12,824 nucleotides of DNA from Thermoproteota archaeon (GTDB lineage: Archaea > Thermoproteota > Thermoprotei > Thermoproteales > Thermocladiaceae). Below, piece after piece: positions 1 to 5,061 of this stretch. The translations under genes and the position numbers were made by a program. Under the pieces are notes generated by a model, which saw nothing but the letters and a program-made list of their open reading frames with translations, was not told the DNA's origin and did no database searches. Every line of letters starts with the position of its first letter. Position 1 is the stretch's first letter. Where the stretch lies: contig JAADDN010000150.1 of assembly GCA_013153895.1 (NCBI GenBank), positions 1 through 12,824 on the forward strand. The letters are read 5' to 3'.

Positions 1-11
1 TGTAAAACCTA

Positions 12-20
12 TTTTTAAAA
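12..20 (+). promoter_or_regulatory. TATA box of the amt-glnK operon
   Basis: The run TTTTTAAAA lies 21-29 nt before the amt ATG at 41. In archaea transcription starts about 25 nt after the TATA box, so the mRNA would begin at or within a few bases of the start codon (leaderless). No Shine-Dalgarno-like sequence lies between this box and the ATG, which fits. Inferred from spacing and composition only. Confidence 0.6.
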
Positions 21-40
21 AGCGTTGTAGTTAGATCGCT

Positions 41-1345
41 ATGACTGCTCCCACACTGTCACCAGGTGACACAGCGTGGTTACTGACAGCAGCAACGCTC
101 GTCATGTTGATGACAGTGCCGGGACTAGCATTCTTCTATGCTGGATTAGTTAGAAGAAAGAACGTTATATCAACAATGATGTATAGCTTTCTTGCATATG
201 CGATAGTATCAATAGTATGGGTTCTATACGCATTCTCGCTAGCTTTCAGTCCCTACGGTCCTCTACGTGCATTTATAGGAGATTTAAAGTATGCTGCTAT
301 AAGTCCATTCACTGGAACTACATCAAGCTCAATATGGTGGAACTTCTGGTTCCATACTAACGTTCCAACATTCATATACTGTGGATTTCAGCTCACGTTT
401 GCTGCAATAACTGTAGCAATAATATCGTCAGCTATAGTTGAGAGAACAAAATTGAGCGCATGGATAATATTCTGTATACTATGGTTAACATTTGTATACT
501 GTCCAGTAGCTCACTGGTTATGGAGCGATGGTTGGCCAGTAACATTACTACCCAAGATAGGTCTAAAACCAGCATTAGACTTTGCTGGAGGAATGGTAGT
601 ACACATGTCTAGCGGATTCTCAGCACTAGTGCTCGCATATGTCATAGGAAAACGTCTAGGATACGGTAGAGAACCAATGCCACCACACAACATAACTTAC
701 GTGCTCCTAGGAATGGCACTACTATGGTTCGGATGGTTCGGCTTTAACGCAGGAAGCGCAGTAGCAGCTAACGGACTAGCAGCATCAGCCTGGCTAGCAA
801 CAAACACTGCTACAGCAGCTGCAGCATTAACATGGTGCTTCCTATCATGGCTAAAAGAAGGAAAAGCATCTAGCCTAGCATTTGCAAGCGGTGCTGTAGC
901 TGGACTAGTAGCTATAACACCAGCAAGCGGATACGTTGATCCACTAGCAGCAATAGTCATAGGAGTTGTAGCAAGTATAATAAGCTACCACATGGTTGAG
1001 TTTAGAATAAAGAAGGGACTAGATGAGAGTCTAGATGCATGGGCTGTACACGGAATGTCAGGATTCTGGGGCTCAATAGCAACAGGACTATTCGCAAACC
1101 CAAAGATAAATCCAGGAAACGTAGGACTGATATATGGACTCATATATGGTGAACCACTAGCAGGAGCATTACAACTAGCATCACAGATAATTACATCACT
1201 AGCAGTGCTAGGCTACGTAGTAACAGTCACATTCATAATAGCAAAGATAATAGATAAAGTAGTAGGATGGAGAGTACCAGCAGAGATGGAGTACGTAGGA
1301 CTAGACATGTCTGTACACGGAGAAGAAGGATACATCATGAGGTGA
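41..1345 (+). CDS. amt: Ammonium transporter Amt/MEP/Rh family
   Basis: A 434-residue integral membrane channel that passes ammonium/ammonia across the cytoplasmic membrane, the normal length for the family. Visible family marks: the opening segment PGLAFFYAGLVRRKN (27-41); FQLTFAAITVAI (116-127), the conserved phenylalanine stretch of the pore entry; DFAGGMVVHMSSG with Asp180 and pore His188; and DAWAVHGMSGFWG with the second pore histidine, His337. The two histidines match the twin-His pair of E. coli AmtB. About 11 membrane segments are expected from the hydrophobic blocks. The short cytoplasmic tail after ~405 (GWRVP...YVGLDMSVHGEEGY) resembles the C-terminal region that contacts PII. The ATG at 41 gives an N-terminus that begins directly before the first helix. 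The PII gene follows after 4 nt, the classic amt-glnK pair, so the channel is probably blocked by GlnK under nitrogen sufficiency. Confidence 0.97.
   Translation: MTAPTLSPGDTAWLLTAATLVMLMTVPGLAFFYAGLVRRKNVISTMMYSFLAYAIVSIVWVLYAFSLAFSPYGPLRAFIGDLKYAAISPFTGTTSSSIWWNFWFHTNVPTFIYCGFQLTFAAITVAIISSAIVERTKLSAWIIFCILWLTFVYCPVAHWLWSDGWPVTLLPKIGLKPALDFAGGMVVHMSSGFSALVLAYVIGKRLGYGREPMPPHNITYVLLGMALLWFGWFGFNAGSAVAANGLAASAWLATNTATAAAALTWCFLSWLKEGKASSLAFASGAVAGLVAITPASGYVDPLAAIVIGVVASIISYHMVEFRIKKGLDESLDAWAVHGMSGFWGSIATGLFANPKINPGNVGLIYGLIYGEPLAGALQLASQIITSLAVLGYVVTVTFIIAKIIDKVVGWRVPAEMEYVGLDMSVHGEEGYIMR
1339..1345 (+). promoter_or_regulatory. Strong Shine-Dalgarno site for glnK, overlapping the amt stop
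   Basis: GAGGTGA is fully complementary to the UCACCUC end of archaeal 16S rRNA and sits 4 nt before the glnK ATG. Its last three bases are the amt stop codon TGA. This contrasts with the leaderless promoter-proximal genes in the window and suggests translational coupling of glnK to amt. Confidence 0.8.
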
Positions 1346-1349
1346 GACC

Positions 1350-1679
1350 ATGAAGCTCATACTCGCAATAATAAGACCAGAAAAACTAGATGATGTAAAG
1401 AGAGCACTTGAAGAGGCAGGAATATACCCAATGACAGTCATAGACGTACGTGGAAGAGGAGAACAGAAAGGAATAACAATAATGTACAGAGGAAGACCAA
1501 TAACGATAGACCTCATACCAAAAGTAGAACTTCAGATCGTAGTAAAAGACGAAGACGTTGATAAAGTAATAAAAATAATAACAGAAAATGCAAGAACAGG
1601 AAAACCTGGAGATGGAAGAATATTCGTACTCCCAATAGAGAAATCTGTGAGAGTAAGAACAGGAGAAGTAGAAACATAG
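1350..1679 (+). CDS. glnK: Nitrogen regulatory protein PII (GlnK)
   Basis: A 109-residue PII signal protein, expected to act as a trimer that senses ATP/ADP and 2-oxoglutarate and plugs the Amt pore encoded just upstream. It aligns with E. coli GlnB/GlnK without gaps over the part I can compare from memory: Arg9-Pro10, Gln39 (2-oxoglutarate/Mg ligand), T-loop 37-55, Lys58, B-loop RTGKPGDGR (82-90), and Arg101/Arg103 of the C-loop before RTGE. The T-loop reads YRGRPITIDLIPK (46-58): Tyr46 is kept but residue 51, the uridylylated tyrosine of enterobacterial PII, is Ile. Covalent control at that site is therefore excluded and ligand binding alone should set T-loop shape. The gene has a near-perfect Shine-Dalgarno site and no own promoter is evident, so it is co-transcribed with amt. 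Family and partner are secure; regulation is inferred. Confidence 0.97.
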   Translation: MKLILAIIRPEKLDDVKRALEEAGIYPMTVIDVRGRGEQKGITIMYRGRPITIDLIPKVELQIVVKDEDVDKVIKIITENARTGKPGDGRIFVLPIEKSVRVRTGEVET

Positions 1680-1797
1680 GCTCATCACAAAAATAAAAAC
1701 AGAGAGGTAAAGTCTAACATATTTTCTATAACCACCCATTCTATCAAACCCTTAGACATATTGTAAGTATGAGACGTTTCAGGTCATTAAAATTACT

Positions 1798-1875
1798 TGG
1801 CGCCGCCGCCGGGATTTGAACCCGGGACCTACGGGTTAACAGCCCGCCGCTCCAACCAGGCTGAGCTACGGCGGC
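1798..1875 (-). tRNA. tRNA-Asn(GTT), 3' CCA encoded
   Basis: The reverse complement folds as a complete cloverleaf of 78 nt with no intron: acceptor GCCGCCG (1875-1869) pairs with CGGCGGC (1808-1802), a four-base D stem GCTC/GAGC, anticodon stem GCGGG/CCCGT with loop CTGTTAA, variable loop AGGTC, and T stem CCGGG/CCCGG around TTCAAAT. The anticodon GTT lies at 1840-1838, specifying asparagine. Discriminator G at 1801 is followed by a genomically encoded CCA at 1800-1798. The very GC-rich stems in an AT-rich genome are typical of hyperthermophiles. A TATA-like box sits at the right distance upstream, and a short T-rich stretch (complement of 1788-1795) follows the 3' end and could stop transcription. 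Confidence 0.97.
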
Positions 1876-1899
1876 TCAAGCTAGTTTAGTAATAGAGTG

Positions 1900-1906
1900 T
1901 TTTTAA
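1900..1906 (-). promoter_or_regulatory. TATA box of tRNA-Asn, overlapping the upstream stop codon
   Basis: On the minus strand TTAAAAA covers 25-31 nt before the tRNA 5' end at 1875, the standard archaeal distance. It contains the last bases of the TAA stop (1905-1903) of the upstream PAPS-reductase-like gene, so the tRNA need not be read only from the mRNA. Confidence 0.65.
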
Positions 1907-3105
1907 CCCTTACTTGTTGACCTGAATATCTCAGATATGTTTAACTTTTTTAGAAATCTCATAAACTCTTCAAATCTAATTCTTTGAAATAAATTTCTAG
2001 AATCTTCACGCCATATGCTAGACAGTAGATCAACATATTTATCTAACGTTAACTCATCAACCTTAGAAGTTTCATTTAAAACTTTTCTTCTAAGGTCTAC
2101 AAAAAGCTTAGCAACAGTAGGTACAAATCTCCATAATCTATATCTCAGAAAATCTTCAAAGCTCACAACGTGAGAATACCATTTATAATATTCGTATCTC
2201 AAAACTGAGTCAAGGAGACCAGGATCTTCAGTCTCATCTATGTTCTCTATATAGAGTTCTGGAAGAGACTTGTAGGGGCACACTACACAAGATACTCTCT
2301 GAAGACCTCTTAAATATTGAGGATTAATTAACATATATTGCTTACATATCTCGATAACGTCTATGAGAGATAATGTATATATTGGTCTAAACTCTCTCTT
2401 AGATATGAACTTCATACGCATAATATACTCGTAGAGTCTTCTCCATCTTTTTTCGCATTCTGTCGCTCTATCACCAACAGCGTGAAATGTTGCATTAACC
2501 TTCTTAAGATACTCTCTTAGAGGTCTAACCTTAAGATAAGTACACCATCTACATCTTCTATAAGGTAAACCATACCTTTTTAAATATTTTAAAACTATTC
2601 TCTTAGGTGGACTTATTATCTCAATATTAACACCAAGCTTTTTAGACACGAAATCTATATAATTCAAATTTTTAACATTCTCTAAAAATGGTAAATATGT
2701 GTAACAGATATGTAATTTATAGCTAACACGTTCCTGAAGTTTAAGTAGAATTATTAAGGTTGCAGTACTATCTTTACCACCACTATAAGCAAGAACTATG
2801 GAAGAGTTTTCAATAACTTTACCACATACATTGTATATAATCTCTATAAGATCTTCTATAGAGTCTATTGTCTTAAACATGTTTAATACTATAGGCTCAA
2901 ACCATAGATCTATATTAAATACTTCTCCATTTAGTTTAAATGATGTACCTTCTCTCTTACAGATATCAGATATATCTACTGCTGTATCTTCAATCCATAG
3001 AAAGAGTCTCGAATCATTGTTAATGTTTATTAAGCTCATATCGCTGCTAGTTGCTGCATATCCTATGATATTACTGTTCTTAATTATGGGTAATGCTTCA
3101 ACCAT
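1903..3105 (-). CDS. PAPS reductase/FAD synthetase-like ATP-pyrophosphatase with two CxxC pairs
   Basis: A 400-residue protein of the adenine nucleotide alpha-hydrolase (PP-loop) superfamily, closest to the PAPS/APS reductase group. SGGKDS at 108-113 is the pyrophosphate-binding loop that handles ATP or an adenylated substrate. RCRWCTYLKVRPLREYL (184-200) resembles the cysteine segment of APS reductases (CC..RK..PL) but has a CxxC (Cys185, Cys188); a second CxxC lies at Cys273/Cys276 (VSCVVCPYK). Four cysteines in this arrangement could hold an Fe-S cluster or zinc. REFRPIYTLSLIDV (238-251) matches the family's R-P-I...dV stretch. There is a ~95-residue N-terminal extension and a ~120-residue C-terminal tail that I do not recognise. 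The ATG is the first start after an upstream in-frame stop. Candidate roles are sulfur activation or RNA/cofactor thiolation; the substrate is unknown. The neighbouring sulfur-related gene cysS may be coincidence. Confidence 0.85.
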   Translation of the reverse strand: MVEALPIIKNSNIIGYAATSSDMSLININNDSRLFLWIEDTAVDISDICKREGTSFKLNGEVFNIDLWFEPIVLNMFKTIDSIEDLIEIIYNVCGKVIENSSIVLAYSGGKDSTATLIILLKLQERVSYKLHICYTYLPFLENVKNLNYIDFVSKKLGVNIEIISPPKRIVLKYLKRYGLPYRRCRWCTYLKVRPLREYLKKVNATFHAVGDRATECEKRWRRLYEYIMRMKFISKREFRPIYTLSLIDVIEICKQYMLINPQYLRGLQRVSCVVCPYKSLPELYIENIDETEDPGLLDSVLRYEYYKWYSHVVSFEDFLRYRLWRFVPTVAKLFVDLRRKVLNETSKVDELTLDKYVDLLSSIWREDSRNLFQRIRFEEFMRFLKKLNISEIFRSTSKG

Positions 3106-3133
3106 CTCTTTAAATGCTTCATTATTTGATAAC

Positions 3134-3142
3134 TCTTAAGTA
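3134..3142. promoter_or_regulatory. Possible shared TATA element between divergent genes
   Basis: CTTAAGTAT lies 22-30 nt before the + strand ATG at 3164 and 29-37 nt before the - strand ATG at 3105. Its core CTTAAG is a palindrome, so it could direct transcription both ways. The 58-nt divergent gap offers few alternatives (CTTTAAATG at 3107-3115 is too close to 3105). This is an inference from spacing. Confidence 0.4.
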
Positions 3143-3163
3143 TCTCAGCATGATTAACCTATC

Positions 3164-3385
3164 ATGTCTTATTCAGAGAGGTCAAGGTTAGTAGAGTATT
3201 TGAAGTATATTGCGCTTGGTCTTGCAGTGATAGTTATTATAATTGTTTTAATATTTTTGGTCTTACCTATCCTGATAGTTGTAGCGTTAATTATTGCTGC
3301 AGTAATCATAGTAGGATTATTAATATCACTTTTAAGAAACTTGTACTCGGTTGTGAGAGGTAGATCATCTTCTAGATCTATCTAA
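3164..3385 (+). CDS. Small hydrophobic membrane protein of unknown function
   Basis: A 73-residue protein with a short charged start (SYSERSRLVEYLK, 2-14), an almost unbroken hydrophobic stretch of Ile, Val, Leu and Ala from ~15 to ~56, and a basic Ser/Arg tail (VVRGRSSSRSI). The length of the hydrophobic part fits two membrane helices broken near the proline at ~35 (VLPILIVV), giving a hairpin with both ends on the cytoplasmic side by the positive-inside rule. I do not recognise a family. Codon choice (AGA, TTA, ATA) is like that of the neighbours and the frame is clean, so I think it is real. It has no ribosome-binding site and is probably leaderless. Its last 21 nt overlap the 3' end of cysS on the other strand. 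Confidence 0.65.
   Translation: MSYSERSRLVEYLKYIALGLAVIVIIIVLIFLVLPILIVVALIIAAVIIVGLLISLLRNLYSVVRGRSSSRSI
3361..3380. repeat. Short inverted repeat in a convergent gene overlap
   Basis: TAGATC (3361-3366) and GATCTA (3375-3380) form a perfect 6-bp inverted repeat with an 8-nt loop, located where the small membrane protein gene and cysS end on opposite strands. It could influence mRNA 3' ends, but a 6-bp repeat is short enough to occur by chance. Confidence 0.3.
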
Positions 3386-4825
3386 TGTCCAGTACGTTCT
3401 TACTCTAGTGTCGGTAACTATGATTCCTCTCTTAGCTAGTTCATCTCTTATATAGTCAGCTAGTTCGAACATCTTCTGTCTTCTTAATCTCTGTCTAACA
3501 TCTATGAGAAGTTCTATGAAGTCGAACAGTATCTTATCTATATCCACTTTAAATAATATTCCTAGAATGTTTCCAAGAGATTTCAATACTTGTAATGTAT
3601 ATAGTACAGTCTCCTTGCTTATTTTTTCAGGCATGTATATGAGTCTTGAGGTAACTATTCGTGCAAGACCTATCAATTCTGATACTGCTCTAGGAGTATC
3701 CATGTCGTCTGCTAATGCTGTTAGAAAGGCTTCCTCAACCTTCTTCACGTCCTCGATAACCTTAGAGTCTTCTTGAGCTTCCTCATCTCTAGCTTCCTTA
3801 TATAACTGTTTTAGGAAGTCGCATGCTGCATATAATGTTCTTAATAGCTGTTCTGCATCTGATAATCCTTCATATGAGAAGTCTAGAGGTTTCCTGTAGT
3901 GAGTCATTGAGTAGTATAATCTTAATGATTCTCCTTCATACTTGTTCAATACTTCAAATACTGGTATTATGTTTTTTAAAGACTTACTCATCTTCTCTCC
4001 ACGTATAGTTACGAGACCAACATGTATCCAATATCTAGCTAGCTCATATTTACCATATAGAGCATAGCTTATTGCTAGCTCATTCTCGTGATGTGGAAAT
4101 ACTAGATCTAGTCCACCACCATGAAAGTCGAATGGTACTCCAAGATATTTTGAAGCCATTACTACACACTCAAGATGCCACCCCGGTCTTCCAGGACACC
4201 AAGGTGTTGACCACCATGGTTCTCCAGGTTTCCAAGATTTCCATAATGCAAAGTCTAGAGGATTCTTCTTTCCTGGCTCTGGTTCAACTCTAGCACCTGC
4301 TACTAGCTTAGATATATCTTGACCTGACAGTTTACCATAATCAGGAACCTTACTAATCTCAAAATATACTGATCCATCAGGAGCAACGTAGGCATAACCT
4401 TTATTCACTAGCTCTCTTATAGCATTAATCATGTCATCAATATGTTCAGTAACCTTAGGATAGTGATCTGCTCTACCAATATTCAATTTCTCACATATCT
4501 CGAAGAACTCTCTAATATATCTCTCAGGTATCTCTCTCCATCTCAGATACGCATCATTACCAAACTCCTCTCTAGCTCTATTAATGATCTTGTCATCTAT
4601 ATCTGTGAAGTTTATCACTAGCTTAACCCTATAACCAACATATCTCAAAAATCTCACAAAAGTATCAAAAAATGAGTACGTACGTGCATGACCAACATGC
4701 ATGGAGTCGTATGGTGTTGGACCACATACGTAACCACGAACCTCACGTTCAGATAGTGGTTCAAATCTTTCAATCCTCTTGCTCATGGTGTTATATATAT
4801 TAATATGAGGAACCTTTAGAGACAC
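3365..4825 (-). CDS. cysS: Cysteinyl-tRNA synthetase, GTG start
   Basis: A class I aminoacyl-tRNA synthetase of 486 residues that charges tRNA-Cys. Visible motifs: YVCGPTPYD with zinc ligand Cys34; HVGH (43-46) as the HIGH signature; INFTDIDDKII (71-81), characteristic of CysRS; GWHLEC with Cys220; FPHHENE with His245 and Glu249 as the remaining zinc ligands; and KMSKS (278-282). The start is GTG at 4825: the residues before the first ATG (codon 14) include INIYNT, the conserved first strand of CysRS, so starting at the ATG would cut the fold. A TATA box 25-32 nt upstream makes the mRNA leaderless. The C-terminal helical domain (from ~340) is complete and ends with a short basic tail. The 3' end overlaps the small membrane protein gene by 21 nt. 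Confidence 0.97.
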   Translation of the reverse strand: MSLKVPHINIYNTMSKRIERFEPLSEREVRGYVCGPTPYDSMHVGHARTYSFFDTFVRFLRYVGYRVKLVINFTDIDDKIINRAREEFGNDAYLRWREIPERYIREFFEICEKLNIGRADHYPKVTEHIDDMINAIRELVNKGYAYVAPDGSVYFEISKVPDYGKLSGQDISKLVAGARVEPEPGKKNPLDFALWKSWKPGEPWWSTPWCPGRPGWHLECVVMASKYLGVPFDFHGGGLDLVFPHHENELAISYALYGKYELARYWIHVGLVTIRGEKMSKSLKNIIPVFEVLNKYEGESLRLYYSMTHYRKPLDFSYEGLSDAEQLLRTLYAACDFLKQLYKEARDEEAQEDSKVIEDVKKVEEAFLTALADDMDTPRAVSELIGLARIVTSRLIYMPEKISKETVLYTLQVLKSLGNILGILFKVDIDKILFDFIELLIDVRQRLRRQKMFELADYIRDELAKRGIIVTDTRVRTYWTLDRSRR

Positions 4826-4831
4826 AGCAAG

Positions 4832-4840
4832 GTAAAAATA
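4832..4840 (+). promoter_or_regulatory. TATA-like box of C/D sRNA-1
   Basis: GTAAAAATA starts 30 nt before the estimated 5' end (~4862) of the guide RNA whose C box begins at 4866. It is interleaved with the cysS promoter, which lies further right but reads left, so the two start sites face away from each other across about 37 nt. Confidence 0.45.
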
Positions 4841-4848
4841 GGTAACTT

Positions 4849-4857
4849 CCTTATAAC
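4849..4857 (-). promoter_or_regulatory. TATA box of cysS
   Basis: On the minus strand GTTATAAGG lies 24-32 nt before the GTG at 4825, predicting a leaderless transcript. The CTTATAA-type core recurs before sRNA-2 (4929), the 118-residue gene (8657) and reverse gyrase (8706). Confidence 0.65.
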
Positions 4858-4861
4858 ATTT

Positions 4862-4919
4862 AGTAGTGATGAAGTGGTCCTCAACTGAGAAATGAGGACA
4901 CCTCTACCCAACTGAAGAG
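4862..4919 (+). ncRNA. C/D box sRNA-1 (predicted 2'-O-methylation guide)
   Basis: All four boxes are present in order with canonical spacing: C box GTGATGA (4866-4872), 12-nt guide, D' box CTGA (4885-4888), 4-nt spacer, C' box TGAGGA (4893-4898), 13-nt guide, D box CTGA (4912-4915). Such RNAs assemble with L7Ae, Nop5 and fibrillarin and direct methylation of the target base paired to the fifth guide nucleotide before D or D'. Predicted targets are UUGAGGACCACU (fifth base G, D' guide) and UUGGGUAGAGGUG (fifth base G, D guide). I could not place either in rRNA or tRNA from memory. The RNA has its own TATA-like box, diverges from cysS and is followed after ~40 nt by a second guide RNA. Its ends are estimated from box positions. 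Confidence 0.85.
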
Positions 4920-4928
4920 GGAAAGATC

Positions 4929-4937
4929 TTATAAAGA
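4929..4937 (+). promoter_or_regulatory. TATA box of C/D sRNA-2
   Basis: TTTATAAAG-like sequence CTTATAAAG, preceded by a purine-rich stretch (GGGAAAGA) that could act as a BRE. It begins ~28 nt before the estimated 5' end (~4957) of the second guide RNA, so this RNA is probably transcribed independently of sRNA-1. Confidence 0.65.
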
Positions 4938-4956
4938 GGAACTCTACATAAGACAT

Positions 4957-5011
4957 CAAGTGATGAAGCTTGTAAGGTCGGAAAAATGAAGAGCTGGGCT
5001 AAGCTGATCAG
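4957..5011 (+). ncRNA. C/D box sRNA-2 (predicted 2'-O-methylation guide)
   Basis: C box GTGATGA (4960-4966), 12-nt guide, D' box CGGA (4979-4982, one change from CTGA), spacer AAAA, C' box TGAAGA (4987-4992), 11-nt guide, D box CTGA (5004-5007). Spacing equals that of sRNA-1. Predicted targets are ACCUUACAAGCU (fifth base U, D' guide) and CUUAGCCCAGC (fifth base G, D guide); not placed from memory. A good TATA box lies just upstream. The D box is immediately followed by TCAG, which is the D box of a third guide RNA on the other strand. An ATG at 4986 opens a reading frame through this RNA into antisense of the next gene; it has no coding features and I discount it. Confidence 0.8.
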
Positions 5012-5061
5012 ATATGCGAGCCCTCCTCACCATTACTCAGGACTCGAGAACTTCATCACCT
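5005..5061 (-). ncRNA. C/D box sRNA-3, overlapping the 3' end of a protein gene
   Basis: On the minus strand: C box GTGATGA (5059-5053), 12-nt guide, D' box CTGA (5040-5037), 7-nt spacer, C' box TGAGGA (5029-5024), 12-nt guide, D box CTGA (5011-5008). Predicted targets are GACUCGAGAACU (fifth base C, D' guide) and AUAUGCGAGCCC (fifth base G, D guide). The first half is coding sequence: the C box and first guide encode the last residues (VMKFSSPE) of the hypothetical protein and the stop TAA lies in the D'-C' spacer. It may be cut from the mRNA 3' end or made from a weak TATA-like sequence near 5089-5096. Overlap of C/D sRNAs with ORF 3' ends is known in archaea. Certainty is a little lower because the boxes also serve as codons. 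Confidence 0.72.

Noticed and set aside
1682..1688. GTGATGA C box-like sequence on the minus strand after glnK
   Set aside because: No D' box, C' box or D box follows at workable spacing; it is antisense to the end of the glnK operon.
1386..1739. Long open frame of 117 codons on the minus strand across glnK
   Set aside because: It is the exact antisense of a well-conserved PII gene, encodes an implausible Tyr/Ser/Cys/Phe-rich product and arises from A-ending codon use in glnK.
1680..1797. Gap between glnK and tRNA-Asn examined for an RNA gene or small protein
   Set aside because: AT-rich with a short T-rich stretch (around 1719-1727) that might end the amt-glnK transcript; no box motifs, hairpin or credible frame seen.
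4784..4786. ATG at codon 14 of cysS as the start
   Set aside because: It would remove the conserved INIYNT first strand of CysRS, and the TATA box spacing fits the GTG at 4825.
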